From Psilocybe azurescens (lineage: Eukaryota; Basidiomycota; Agaricomycetes; Agaricales; Agrocybaceae), in assembly GCA_023853785.1 (NCBI GenBank), contig JAJIRX010000492.1, positions 265,312-329,311 on the forward strand: a stretch of 64,000 nt of DNA, in the 5' to 3' direction. The stretch's first letter is position 1. The number at the start of each line of letters is the position of its first letter. Below are positions 47,417-59,537 of the stretch, piece after piece. Position numbers and translations under genes: made by a program. The notes under the pieces are model-generated. The model made no database searches and had not been told where the DNA came from. It saw only the letters and a list, made by a program, of their open reading frames with translations.

Positions 47417-50410
47417 ATGCCCCACCCCGAGCCGAGTACTGCACAACAAACCAAAGATCACTTAGAGCCCCTCCTAGAGGTACGTAAGAGATTAACGACA
47501 ATGCATGTTCCAAATCAATTTTTAAACATTCTGCATACTAGGGGGACATGCCAAAAGAATGGGAGCTCTCTGACGACTTTGAGGAAGCCCCAAAGAAACC
47601 GGAAGGCGATCCTTGGAAGGTGATATTGGATCCACTGTTAGAAAAGGAGAATATTCGATGCAATGCATGGAAGGACGAAGTTCAGAACTTATTGATCTTC
47701 GTAAGTTATATTCTCACAATCATTTATCCCTCGGCTTCTCTTGAGTAATGACGTGTACGCCACACAGGCGGGTCTGTTTTCAGCGGTTATAACTGCTTTT
47801 GTCATTGAATCATATAGGACTCTGCAACGAGACCCAAACGTTGACATGGTCATCCTCCTGTCCCATATCGCGTCGCGTCTGGACAATCCGGTAAACGTAA
47901 CAGGCAGTCCTTTTTCGTTGCCAACATCATTTTCACCGGCCTCCTCCGCTGTGCGGGTCAATGTATTCTGGTTCCTCAGTCTAATTCTCAGTCTTACGAC
48001 CGTACTTGTGGGGATAATATCGCTCCAATGGCTTCGAGAACACCAGTCATATCCCGGACGATCTGCTCGAGATACTCTTGCTATCTATCGCATGAGAGCC
48101 GAGGGACTCGAAAGATGGCATGTTTGGAAAATCTTCACGGCTCTGCCTCTCCTGCTCCAGACCGCGCTTGTGCTATTTTTTGCAGGAATCATAGACTTCC
48201 TACATGCCCTAGGTAATATGACAGTCGTTATACCTATCACAGTCGCGATTGGGATTGTCCTCCTCTTCCTCCTCGCTACCACATTCCTACCTGCGTACCA
48301 GAATTTTGCCTTACACCTTTGGTTTCTAATCTTCCGTCGTCCCCAAAGACCACCATCACAGTGTCCATACAAATCTCCCCAATCTGGGACCTTTCACGCG
48401 GCCTTTTTCTCAACACTTCGGCTGTCTGGGATTGCGATATCGTACATCTTTGGCACATCATTCTTTGACAGGATTGGGCAAGCTATTACGACCTTTTCAA
48501 AATCACAAACAGCTGATACGCAAATCCTCCACTATATGTCTGGTACTTGGTCTCGAGAAAGCTGGATAGATTATGATCTGGCTTGGCTTTCAGTCCGAGA
48601 CGCCTGCCAAGGTCTTTATTTTATATCCCGGGATGGCCAATCACATCATTCCAAAGCTCAAGACTGCGTCCACCACCATGATCCAAGATCCCCTCCCGTA
48701 TTTCCTCTTTTGATGTGACTCAAATGCTTCGCAAAGCTATTGGCGACATCAATGTAACCTATACTGACGATTTTCTGTCAGCCGTATACTATTGCTTTAA
48801 TGATCTTTCGCGTTCTTTTGTACGAAGAGATCGATCTCTTAGGGAGAACACAGAGGATAAATTGCACCAGGGCTTCAGCTTGGTCCTCCAGCGGAACCAT
48901 TATTTTCATTCCCTCCTGTGCGACGTCAATGATGCCGATCCATACTTCTGTCCGCCAAGACCACATTCTTTCATTGACTTTGGTCAAGTCGACTATCTGG
49001 CAACGTTCGACTTCAACATTGATATTCTACATCATCAGAATTTGTTTATGTTTCTAGATCACCTCACCAAGGATTATTCACGCGGGTTGATGAATCATCG
49101 AGCAGAAATTATGATACGCTTAGGGAAGGCACTCTATCAACGACACACCCTCCTTCTTCCAGAAATAGGATTCTCTGAGTCTCCGTCACAGCTACCTACC
49201 TATCTTAAAGGGGAGATTGGCTTCTTTGACTATCTTAGCTATGCGCAGCAGGGTCATAAGGGCGCCGATTTTAAAAGTGAGTGGATCAAGCCAACCAAGC
49301 CATGAACACTGTACTGCAGTGATGCTGATACAAACATTGCCGTCTTCATTAGTGTTCTTCCAACAGTACAGCTTTATGCTGATAGAGTTCTTCGAACATG
49401 CCGCTAAGCCACATGGTCAATCCGTCTATCCAGTATGCCTTCACGGCCACCAGAACACCACTAAGTTCCTGGAGACTGCAAGCGTCCACTCATTTATTGC
49501 CATCGCACCTTATGTCCACGAAATCGATACAAAGGAATACAAGAAAAGAATGAAGGCATTTGTCTTTGTTCTAAGGTCTATATCTAGTACACTGGATCGC
49601 GCTCTACAGTCCAACCGGCTGCGCGAGTCCTTGTATCTGTTCTATACATCGGCCATATATATTAGGTGCTTATACTGCTTGATGCTGAGCCAAGACAGCC
49701 AAGAGCAGGGATACACCTCCTTACTTGCATCTATTCGCGATCTCCTAGTTGTCCTGCGGAGCTACAAAAGTCAAACTATCGACATTGGAGAAATCGAACC
49801 ACATCTTGAAGAGCAATTTATGGGCAAAGACACGTTCTATTATAAGACGTCTTCCAGTGAACAATCCTCGCGGTTCTCACCTGAGTGGTGGTCATTTCTT
49901 GATGGACATACTTCGCACTGTCGAGTCCCGTTATCAACCAAGCTCCAAGTTGCTATGGCCGGGCGCTTACATCGTCCCAAGTTCAAACTGGGAAAACTTA
50001 TTAACACGTTTGCAGAGACGCCTACAGGTCTGGGTGTCCAAGCAAATAACCCAATCAGCGTTCTACGAGCATTGGTGACATCATCTGCGGACAATCTACG
50101 AGCACGTCTACAACTGCCGCCACGAATAAACGACAGAACATCTGGCCTTGCACGGGCAGTAAATCGACCTAATCAAACTCATCAAAATGAGTCTATCATC
50201 GAATCCGCCTCTAGTCCTGTGCAGAGCGTGCATAGTATTGAAAAAAGCGGTATAAAATTGCCCAATGCAGAACTAAAAGTGGCCAGTCAGAATGCAGACA
50301 TACCACATGAGGATTACTTTCCTGCTCTCAGTCAGCATCAGAAATCAAATGATTCCGATATTTCCCTTGTCAAACCAGAAATGAACCCTCGAGCACATGA
50401 TCTTGTATAA
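47417..50410 (+). CDS. DUF6535 membrane protein, possible frame break near 48.6-48.7 kb
   Basis: Large Agaricomycete family of unknown function with an N-terminal membrane domain. Exons are 47417-47479, 47542-47700 and 47768 onward; a later intron is 49279-49320. Exon 2 carries WELSDDFEEAPKKPEGDPWK and DPLLEKENIRCNAWKDEVQN. The DUF6535 helices follow: LFSAVITAFVIESYRTLQRD, FWFLSLILSLTTVLVGIISL, FTALPLLLQTALVLFFAGII and VIPITVAIGIVLLFLLATT. The long soluble part runs through DVTQMLRKAIGDINVTY and MLIQTLPSSLVFFQQYSF to 50410. Between about 48607 (SVRDACQG) and 48690 (IPSRISSFDVTQ) the frame changes without an obvious intron, so an indel or an unusual intron lies there. A truncated paralogue is 1.5 kb upstream. 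Confidence 0.8.
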
Positions 50411-50702
50411 GTATAACATAGTAGTAATTATAGTATATTTACTTCTTGGAAGAGGGACTTGGGCAAAGCTCGGGAGTTGTATGGAAAGCAGTGATCTACT
50501 CAATGTTTGGCACTCACCACATGATTGCTGAACATACTAACACATATCAAATTGTCTCTTGCCCTAGGCCTGGTGTGACAGTTCAGTACTTTACTCATCA
50601 TACTATCTTTTTTTAAATCTTATCTTATTGCATTGACTTCACTCCCTTTTGCCAATGCTTCTATCTGATTATCTTACCCTCTTTGACTGGTCTCCTTGGC
50701 TT
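50411..50702. other. Spacer before solo LTR
   Basis: Short AT-rich spacer with no feature other than the left target-site copy ggctt at 50698-50702. Confidence 0.5.
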
Positions 50703-51116
50703 TGTTACGACTTCAAGCTTATATTCACATGTGTAGATAAAGCCAACAGTCAAGTAGTCAAGAACAGCGAGTTCCAAGCGGTATCAAGTAAGAGGAGATT
50801 AGATTCTCAAGAACTAGCTAAGGAACAATAGCAGTGTCTACTGGCTATTTAAACATTTTGAGTATCTACAATTATAGTACAATATGAGTCCAAGCATGAG
50901 TCAGAGCATAGTATGAGTTGCAACAGTGCCAATGATGTGAGTCAGAGTGTGAGTCAGAACGGGAAGTGAGTCATAGCGGTATTGACAATGTGAGTCAGAG
51001 TGGAATGAGTCAGATATGCGATCACATGATGTTGTCCATCATGTGATAAGAAGGTTTTTATATACAAAAATGAAATGAAAAGAAAAAGAAAATGAGAAAA
51101 TAAAATGTCTGTAACA
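50703..51116 (+). mobile_element. Solo LTR A of a retrotransposon, 414 bp
   Basis: Begins tgttacgacttcaagc and ends ctgtaaca, giving the short inverted ends TGTTAC/GTAACA typical of LTRs. It is flanked by an exact 5-bp duplication, ggctt, at 50698-50702 and 51117-51121. The first 125 bp are nearly identical to LTR B at 59113, and both end in A-rich purine tracts. No gag-pol follows, so it is a recombination remnant. The small open frame inside is not a gene. Confidence 0.9.
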
Positions 51117-51957
51117 GGCTTTGCATATGTTATTTCTCAATAGACTCTTACATATCATATATAAGAGACTTGTTTTACTAGCTAGAAGACCAGTGAATAT
51201 AGTTGTTACAACAGTTTTTCTTCTGCTCCTCTAAGAAACCATGTGTCAAAACAACTTCCTTGTTATCTTTGGTCACACCTGGGCCTTTGTTACCTGCTGA
51301 AGGCAAGATATTTTGCATGTATAAAATTCATTAGTTGCAACTTCTAGTACACTTTGGTCAACAGTCAAAAAATTCCAAATTTAAGCACCATAGACTCATA
51401 CCCTAAATCACAGTATCAGCTCTTTTATAACCCTAAATCACCATATATTCACAGATCACAATCACTTTGGCAGGTAATAGTGAATGAAGTCCATGTACTG
51501 AACTACAATTGGGAAGACAACCAAATCAGGATACAAATCACTTATGCACTCTGTGTGCAGGCTTTTTTACACATGCTGGAGTGATGCAGAGGCAACAGTA
51601 CCCAGCAACATAGCAGAATATCTACCTCAGGATTCTGTTCAAACTATGAGAAAGTAGTGTCTAAGTGGTATACTTGCCATATATCCAAGGGGCCCCAAGA
51701 TTTCACAAACATCATTAGGTAGATATTTTTCATAAGGGCTTGTGGACCCTCCCTCCCTCTCTCTATATAGGGATTTTTTCCCTATGTTTTTCCTATATTT
51801 TGATGGCTGTGAAAACAAAAAAAATTTTCAACATATAAGGACATTAGGTGTCAGATTTAACTTTCTTTGAACACAAATAAGACGGCAAACTTGTTTTAAA
51901 GAGTTTCTGAATGGGTTCAGCACAGATATCCAGTAATGGTAGAAACTGTGTATGTTA
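51117..51957. other. Unassigned AT-rich spacer
   Basis: Between solo LTR A and the TA-flanked element. No coding signal. Confidence 0.4.
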
Positions 51958-52695
51958 CAGTCGACTCCCTCATAACCCATACCTCTCGGTGGACTGCCCA
52001 GAGTATGGGTTATCAGGGAGTATGGGTTTTGAGGAGTGAACAAAAATATTATTCAAATTTTTCAAAAAATATAGACTATGTACTGTAGTTAGAACCTTCA
52101 TTAAGTCTCCTGCCCATTCCCTTAGCTTTTTCATAATTGCCTTTTCATTTTTTTAAGCCTTTCAAGCTCCCTTTCATAGCCTGAGGCTTTTTTGAGGCCA
52201 TGCAGAATATATTCCTCCTTGACAGTGTTTGCTTCATGGTCCAACCAACTCTCATCGGCAGATGAAATACTTTCTCTGCATGATATTTTTGAGGTTAATG
52301 CATCTTTCTGAGTCTTGATTTTGTTTGAAAATTTGTTGAGACCTTTTTAAGAATGTCAAGAGGTTTTGGAGCCGTGGTAAAAGTTTGTTGGTTCACAGTA
52401 AAATGTAATAAATGGTTCATTTTCAATATCCTGAGCAGCCACTAGCGGCACATGGTCACATCACTGTGATCTGTGCCCACTCAATTAATTTAGTTCACTA
52501 TGTAGCTCAGGGTCAACAATAATCTAGCACCCATACCTATGGGTTTTGCTCCAGGAGGGGTATGGGTTATGGGTTATTGCGGTTGTATGGGTTATGGTTT
52601 GCATTTCCCTGCGAACCAACTCGGTGGACCAAAAAATGTATGGGGTATTAGGGAGTATGGGTTATCTGGGCTATGGGTTACGAGGGAGTCGACTG
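51958..52695. mobile_element. TA-flanked inverted-repeat element, 738 bp (pogo/Tc1-mariner type)
   Basis: The left end cagtcgactccctcataac and right end gagggagtcgactg are inverted repeats, continuing with ataacccata/tatgggttac. Both are flanked by TA (51956-51957 and 52696-52697), the target of Tc1/mariner and pogo elements. Many further tatgggttat words lie just inside both ends, probably transposase-binding repeats. No transposase frame was seen, so it is a non-autonomous (MITE-like) element. Confidence 0.82.
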
Positions 52696-54216
52696 TATCT
52701 GTCCATACAAAAATAGAATATAAATTTAACCAGTGCAGAAAACAATCTGTAAGAGCATGATTATGGCTTATTAAACTGAAACACTGCTTTCTTGGCCTCT
52801 AGCACTCTAAATTCCAAGGTTTAGCCTTTAAAACTAAAAATTTTAAGCCCTCTGGGACCCCTCCCCCCCCACCTTGAGTTACAGACTGAAATCCTGGGGC
52901 TCCCTTGCATATATCCATGAATAAACAAGAGAAAAAGTCTCTCTGTGAGCCCAAAATATATCTTCTGCCTGGTTCTAATCAAAGACTTGTATAACCTTTG
53001 TTCTGTCTCAGGACAGAAGACAGCATATCACAACATTAGACAAAACCACTCAAAATTGTCATAAAACTAAAAATAGAAATATCTGGCATATTGATCCCAA
53101 TGCATTGCTCCTGCTCTCAGCCATCATCAAATCTCTCTTCCTATCTGTGCACCACACAATTCCTGAAAGTCAAGGGAAAAGAAAGCAGCTCACATATGAG
53201 CTAATACTTCACCCAAGAGCTAGACAAGCCTCCAACTGATTAGTTTGAAAAGGCTTGGACAATCACAAGCACATAAAATTTTATTGTAGAAAATGTATTT
53301 AAATAGGGTACTTTAATTTGTTTTGAGGCCAGTTTTTGGCTTCCTAAAAATAACATCCAATAATTCAACAAACTCTCTGACTGCTAAAAAGCCTGCAACA
53401 ATCCATCTGACTTCTATTGCATATGTATTCAATACCAGAAGACCCTATGTACATCATTATATTGTCAATATTGCATCCCTTACCCACTCACTCACATTCT
53501 CATTGTTACTGCCTTGTCTATCCTGATTTGCTCTGCTTGTTAAACATCTCTCTGTGCTCCATACCCTTGCCTTTGTTCTCTGGAATCATCATGAAATTTG
53601 AATAGAACACTTCCTAGTCCTCTGCTTTGCTGAACACTTCTTTAGCAAACAAACTCTGACTGTATCCAATGGTCAGCATTAAAAAAAAAAAAATTAGTCC
53701 TAACCTGGACAGTTCATATCGTCTTCAGACTTATGACAAACTCTTTTTCTACATCTGTAGAAGATGATACAACATTGAATTCCATGATTTGTTGAGTAGT
53801 ATTCAGAGTGACTCTTGAACAGTATACATTCTCAGATCCTCTGCCCTGATTGTCCTTGTCTTTCCCAGTCTGAACTCAATCACCATTCATGCTTGAACTT
53901 TGTTTACAGACTCAATTTTGAATTGGGATTACACATTGAAGTAAATGTGCAAGAAAATGGCCTATATAGAGCCTGGAAGAGTTATTTTCTCATACACAAA
54001 AATGGGGATACAGATTTGTATTTGATAAATCTTCAGAAAGCCAATTCAGGTGTAGAAGAGGGCAACATGGCAGAAGAAAAGGAGGGATTTTGATCCAGTC
54101 AGCCAAGTACTTTAGAGGTCCTGCAAAGTGCAATACAGGTCCTCATACATCACAGATAGTCAGAATTAGTGCTTAAAAGTCCAGTCTTAAAACTGGAAAA
54201 AAACCAAACCAGACCA

Positions 54217-54289
54217 GACCAGACTGGAAAAAGACTGGACCAACAGTCTGGTCTTTTGAGATTTAGAATTTAAAACCACAAAAGACCAG
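54217..54289. repeat. Overlapping inverted repeats
   Basis: gaccagactg (54217-54226) pairs with cagtctggtc (54244-54253). ctggtcttttg (54249-54259) in turn pairs with caaaagaccag (54279-54289), so two alternative hairpins share one arm. Short ccaga repeats flank them. Origin unknown. Confidence 0.7.
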
Positions 54290-54668
54290 TCTTAGTGAAC
54301 CAGTTTAGATTAGTTTAGATTTTTTCATAGCTCTTTACATATATTGGCTTCAAAATGCACCCAAGAATGTAAAATCTGAGCAAAATTTAACTAATATGCA
54401 GTCAAAATCAGCCATGTAAGCTATATACATGTATGAACCCTTGCAAGATTGCCAAAATGGCCTATATGTCCACATCGCGAGTTTGCCAACTGCTGAAATC
54501 GATGTATGAGCACCTTAGGTTCCTACCCCCTGGTTATGACAGGTGACATGAACTGATCAAATCACGCCCCCCCTAGTTTGTATCGCCTTCCCCTGTTTGC
54601 CTTACCCGCAGCCATTCCTCTGCCTAAGTCCTGACTTTAAATAAAATAAAATAAATCTTGAACCTACC

Positions 54669-54714
54669 ATAGATTAGACTAGATAATAGATTAGACTAGA
54701 TAATAGATTAGACT
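54669..54714. repeat. 17-bp tandem repeat, 2.7 copies
   Basis: The unit atagattagactagata is repeated at 54669 and 54686, with a partial copy from 54703. A simple tandem repeat with no coding meaning. Confidence 0.85.
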
Positions 54715-55115
54715 GAGCTTCCTAGATATCAGACGTTTCGGACTTTGCCCACTGTCAGGTACCGCTGCCGGTCAATCAACTGCCACCCGTCAACGTTCAA
54801 CTCTGATGATAGTCGGCATGCTGTTCCCCGCCCATTCCCCACCATCATTTTGCCGCTTACCAACTGGTAAGTGCGCTGTTCCCTTAAACAGATGACTTCC
54901 TTTTTCAGTTCCGCTAGTCAGCTTCCGCCCCCCTCCCTCTCTTTTCAGTTGTGCTCAGTTTTCTACCCCGCCTTTCATCCCATTTCAATTACTATACACA
55001 CATTAAATACATCTATTGCAGTTCCATTTCCAAACATAATAATCTACATAGCATTGTAATGATTAAATGATAGTAAAAGTAAATATATTTTACCAACATT
55101 AGTTATTCTGACCTT

Positions 55116-55563
55116 CTACCACAGAGCACTGTGTGCACTGTGCTCAACGATGCCCTCTACGGAAGCTGGGGGAATGTACTCCCACTGGTTGGTTTTTTTA
55201 GGTACGGTGTTCTCACAGGTTGAGCCGCAATCACGCCACTGACACCTGTCATCTATCAGCACCACCTTAGTTCTGCGGGCACGTACCTTGTATCCCTGTG
55301 CCTGTTCTCCTTTCACCATCATCACCATGACCTTTCCTCTTCTTTGTGTTGTCGTCGCTCTTCCCCTCGGCACGTACTTCAATGGGTAGCACAAGGGCCT
55401 CTCCAGAGGCGTGAACGGTCGTCTGTGGCACCAGCTTCGGAGTGCACCGATCATCGCACCCTGCAACGAAGTGCTCAACGATGCCCTCTATGGAAACTGG
55501 GGAACTTTGCGCAACCATGGGCTCCAGGTACGAGAGCCGCCACTGACACCTGACAGCTATCAA
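55116..55563 (-). CDS. Small protein with duplicated Cys/His (zinc-finger-like) unit, frame uncertain
   Basis: Two related units read RCQWRLSYLEPMVAQ then VSIEGIVEHFVAGCDD (about 55460-55555), and DRCQWRDCGSTCENTVPKK then ASVEGIVEHSAHSAL (about 55120-55240). Each has a Cys cluster followed about 30 residues later by a His-containing SIEGIVEH helix, like a variant C2H2 finger; the first unit has lost some Cys. The linker is basic. The units are in different frames, joined near GYKVRARRTK, so an intron or indel lies between. The DNA repeat (gctcaacgatgccctcta) shows the unit arose by duplication. It may be an accessory DNA-binding protein of the nearby transposon; function unproven. Confidence 0.45.
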
Positions 55564-55878
55564 GTGTCATCGTCTGGCTGACGAACGGTCAGAAGTGTGG
55601 CTGTAGGTTCTCATACACACTATCTGAGTACCAAAATGAGATTTTGTGGTGCAAGGCCCTGTTTAGGGTTGCACAGACCATGGCGTAAGGTGCGTTTTTG
55701 GCAACAATATATGTATAACGGGCGAAATCACAGATGACATTTATAAAGCAGTATCGACATTGTGCTGTACAAAAAGGAAAAAAAGTACATTTAGACCTCA
55801 GCCTCAGAGTCAGAGTTGACGGAAACACGGCTCTTCTTAGGCACTGGCTGCGTGCATCCATCTTTCTTCACGTTTTCT
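55564..55878. other. Spacer, may include the tail of the next gene
   Basis: On the minus strand 55795-55905 reads DVEEDKENVKKDGCTQPVPK and then KKSRVSVNSDSEAEV in the frame next to that of the following gene. This protein-like acidic/basic tail may be its true C-terminus. Confidence 0.45.
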
Positions 55879-57173
55879 TTATCTTCCTCGACATCGCCTT
55901 TTCTTCCTCTTTGTTCCGCGGTCCTTGCGTGGCTTGCGTGTCTTGGAAGCAGGAGCAGAACCGTCGTCTATTGCTTTCTGATGATCCTGATGATGCGCCT
56001 TCAATTCAAGAGGTGAAAGTTTGACAAATTTACAGGTGCCATCATTGATGGCATCAAGGAGTTTCTTGAGACCCGGAAGCGACGTAGAAAGCTCACTAGG
56101 GTTGACAAAGTTTTTGTAAGTCCAACCAATGAGTTCCACCCCATAGCGTTGTACTATTTTATCTTTGTACCCAACATAATGCATTGTGGCGTTGGAGTTT
56201 CCAGTGATATCGCCTAATTCAGTTCGATATAAGTGTGGCTCTGATGAATAGAAAAAGGTACGTACTGAGCATTCTGGTGATCTTCTCACGAATTTGGCGT
56301 TTCATCTCATCTGCTTTCTGTTTAGAGGTGCGATAGAGATCTGAGTTAAGAATTAGAGGTTAGCTGCTATGTGACAAACGGAGTAAATCAGAAAATAGCG
56401 TACTGATTGGGTCACAGCCAGCAATTGCAAAGGCCTCCAATTTAGCGCTGACATGAGCGAGGTCCCAACCTTTGTGGATTGGAACTGCAACCTTCATATA
56501 ATCCATAAGTGCCTGTGATGTGAAGTACCACTTCGGCTCCATGTGGTAGTCTGGGGTATTCTGCACAATGCAGAAAAAGGCTTCAACGCCAACGTGAACT
56601 TTAAGACCTTTCAACTATAAAAATTTTCAATAATATGAAATAAACTAAAGGAAATAAATCACTTACCAGTTGTTCAATGGTCCTGAAGGTGCTGCACATG
56701 TCCTGGACACAAGCTTTGGCAGTGGGACATTGTCGGTGGGCATCTGAGATGGACTCAGTGTGACGAGTAACAAGCTCCTCACGTTCGGCCAAAGTAAGCT
56801 CATCGTATTCAGCCTTATACTCCCTCACTATGGAGCTTGAATAAGGTAGGAACCTTGCCGTCTGAAAATGAGTTAGTTGATAGAAAATAGTACCAGATTA
56901 GCTAGTTTTCATACTTTCTCGAAGCTCATTGGCCTTTGCATGTAGGAATGCATTGTGTGTGTTGACCTTCTGGTGTTTGTGGATTAATTTGGCGCCGCCT
57001 TGGAAGAAAAGATCAAGAAAGTAGCGCTCTTTCTTGTTGAACTGACGAGCTAGTTCAGAGACTGTGTTCATTGTTGATTGCTTCCAATGTTCGATGGCAT
57101 TGTCAATGTCTGCCTGACGAAGACTATTGCATTCGGCTCTCTCCTTGCGTTGAGCGTCGGTCAGGGGTGCCAC
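55879..57173 (-). CDS. Transposon-associated protein of unknown function with helical HMG-like N-terminus
   Basis: Starts at 57173 (MAPLTDAQRKERAECNSLRQ) in a helical region: NTVSELARQFNKKERYFLDL, then KVNTHNAFLHAKANELRE, resembling HMG-box or helix-turn-helix segments. Further exons carry EYKAEYDELTLAEREELVTR, LVTRHTESISDAHRQCPTAK, VHVGVEAFFCIVQNTPDY and KWYFTSQALMDYMKVAVP. Then come KADEMKRQIREKITRML and ERYGV-like QRYGVELIGWTYKNFVNPSE. The tail is Lys/Arg-rich (SKTRKPRKDRGTKRKKR), fitting a nuclear DNA-binding role. In other basidiomycetes such proteins are numerous and often lie in repeat-rich DNA (general knowledge, not checked here). The C-terminus may continue in another frame to about 55798. 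Confidence 0.62.
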
Positions 57174-57714
57174 CTTTGCAACAGTGTGTCAAATTTGAGT
57201 AGGGGAAGCAAAATAGATGTCTGGGGCATTTTTTGATAGAGGAAAATGGGTGGGTAAGCTTATTTCTCTCTTTTAAAAGTCCATGAAGTATTATAAAACC
57301 AGTCAAAAAGGTATATATTTTCACAACTACGAACTAAGTTTTTTTTTGGTTAATCGGTCAATAATTAAAGTGTACCAAAAAAGGATGAAGTTCCTAAGGG
57401 CCTTGGAATACCAAATCCAGAAACCAATAATGGTTAGAGTGAGCCACCAAGAAATAAAAGAAAGACCAAAAAAGAACACCAGCAGTGAAAGATTGAAGAA
57501 AAGAGGAGGTGCTAGTACCTGAAAGTATACATTGTTCTCTATAGAATATTCCAAGGTTACAGAGGAGAGGATGTGCTGGTACCTGAATATGACTCTATCT
57601 CCAAAGAATATGCAGCCATTATGGCCATTAAGTCAGTTACCTTGTCTCCATTGATTGAAATGCTTCCTAATTCATCCCTCCACATATACGGAGCCACAGT
57701 ACAACAGATGAGAT
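57174..57714. other. Spacer
   Basis: AT-rich spacer with a chance plus-strand frame at 57283-57522. No supported gene. Confidence 0.45.
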
Positions 57715-58824
57715 CTATGTGTGCAAAGGCATCATCCAGATCATTAACATGAATAAAATTTTGTAAGAGTTTTCGGAGCTAGGTTTGACTGGGCTAGGGG
57801 AGGTGTGAATATTCAGCAAGATTTTGACATGGTCTGCGCCACAGGAAAATGCAGGGAAGGAAGAGGCACCAGCGTGGCGTGATGGAGTAGCCACAGGGGA
57901 AAAGGATGGGAAAGGAGAAATCCGTATATTTGGAGACCTAAGATTGCGGTGAGGACTGACCTGATCAGGGGTCCAGGGTACAGAGTGAGAGGTGACAGAC
58001 ATTGTAAAGGCAGGAAGAGAGGTTGAACCACTGGCATTTGTAAGATGATCAACCTGAGCCAAAAGATCCTGCTCATGTTGGCGTGACTCGGCCAAAGCCT
58101 CCTGGCATCGTCTGAGGTTTGCTTTGACAGTATCCAACTCTTTTTCAAGAGACTTTCTACTTCCACAGCTGTGGAAAGTCGGTTTTGAGATGTTAATACT
58201 GCGAAGTCATCATTGGAATCGGAATCAACGATGAGAATTGACGGACGGCCATGGTATACAAAGGTGCTGGAGTTGGGAGGCACTGCTGGAGGTTGGGTGC
58301 CCTGCTGAGGGTACAGCAAAGGAATGATTCGGCCACCAGTAAGGGGCCAATGACGTTTTGCACATCTTTGTAGTGCTCGATGGTAGGAAGCCCAATGTCG
58401 ATAATAAACCGTTGTACCATATCCAAGATAGCGTCTGAGTAACATTGCGCATTGTTCAACCTAAGAAGGTGTCCGGGAAAATATACGTTGGTCTTCACAA
58501 ATTCTGGACGCCTTGGAGAGCCTGGACAGGTAGTTCCATCGACGTGAATTACCAATGTGGTCCCACCAAACATATGGTCCCACATAGCAGCCTAGAAGAA
58601 TCATCTTAAATGAGAAAAGTTTGGAGAGGTTCAATACTTATAACGACGTACCGAATCAAAAGTGAGTTCCTTCACACGCCTCGCGGAGAGCGTTGCGTAC
58701 ATCAGTTCCATTGTTCCCACGGGAGTGTTCGAGCGAAGGTCGAGGAAGTCAGGATAGAAATCATCTTCCCTGATTTCATTGCATGGAAGCGATGCAAGCC
58801 TGGGGGTAAACCATGCAACGTCTG
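57715..58824 (-). CDS. Transposon-associated protein of unknown function with coiled coil, one apparent frameshift
   Basis: The first recognisable exon begins at or before 58824 after an acag acceptor. It reads ADVAWFTPRLASLPCNEIRE, then DDFYPDFLDLRSNTPVGTME and YATLSARRVKELTFDS. After an intron (about 58592-58653) comes AAMWDHMFGGTTLVIHVDG, then CPGSPRRPEFVKTNVYFPGH and YKDVQNVIGPLLVAESF. A linker leads to a coiled coil, LDTVKANLRRCQEALAESRQ and HEQDLLAQVDHLTN, and a Ser/Pro-rich C-terminus ending at 57715. The frame breaks at the A5 run (minus) at 58141-58145, where A6 would join VEVESLLKK to ELDTVKANL. The 5' exons are unresolved. Function unknown. It is co-oriented with the neighbouring ORF and the KDZ transposase. 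Confidence 0.58.
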
Positions 58825-59112
58825 CTGTGTCAAATCATTGGCGGAAGGACAAAAAGATAGCAGGGTTCGACGGAAACCTAAACGACAGCGAAGATCATAC
58901 AACCCAACTGGGTTGAATGCGAGAGACTGCCAGGCAAGAGGACGCACTCCAGCATTGGGGGGAGCACTGATGCTCTCCATCTGGGGTGCACAAGAGAGTG
59001 AACCTGTCATTTTGCCAGTGACTGCCAGCTTTTATGACCCAAGTTGAAAGGTCAGGCCGGTCAGGGACAAAACTTACGGTGTCATTCCAAAATCGTGTTT
59101 GAATTGGAAGAG

Positions 59113-59537
59113 TGTTACGACTTCAAGCTTATATTCACGTGCGTGGATAAAGCCGACAGTCAAGTAGTCAAGAACAGCGAGTTCCAAGCAGTGTCAAGTA
59201 AGAGGAGGTTAGATTCTCAAGAACTAGCTAAAGAATACAGTGGATCCTTCCTGGTATAAATACTATGAACCGCACAGCAAGTTGAAACAAGTTTGAATGT
59301 TCATCAGCAGATGTATATAAGAATAGAGGAAACAGATCAAGCATTCATCGAAAGATGTATCATAAAAGATAGAAGTGAAAGTCCATCAAAGATATGATGG
59401 AGTTTCATAGATATGATGGAAAGCAAAGTTCATCAGAACATATGATGATGTATCAATGATGTGACAGATGACAAAGAAAAGGGAAAAGAAAAGAAAAGAA
59501 AAAGGAAAAGCAAAAAGAAAATAAAGTGTCCATAACA
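59113..59537 (+). mobile_element. Solo LTR B of the same retrotransposon family, 425 bp
   Basis: Begins tgttacgacttcaagc and ends ccataaca, flanked by an exact 5-bp duplication, aagag, at 59108-59112 and 59538-59542. The first 125 bp match LTR A at 50703 closely; the middle is diverged, and an A-rich tract near the end is shared. It sits just upstream of the 58-kb ORF and may have separated it from its promoter. Confidence 0.9.

Larger units (their letters stand above)
52696..55115. other. AT-rich, gene-poor region with small repeats
   Basis: Only short low-complexity frames were seen. Contains overlapping hairpins at 54217-54289 and a 17-bp tandem repeat at 54669-54714, listed separately. 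Confidence 0.45.

Noticed and set aside
50649..50831. 60-residue ORF with a conserved counterpart at 59044-59259
   Set aside because: The conservation is explained by both lying inside solo LTRs of one family, not by a shared protein.
58610..59047. Plus-strand Arg/Lys-rich ORF of 145 residues
   Set aside because: Antisense to the first recognisable exon of the coiled-coil protein, which has the better protein-like sequence.
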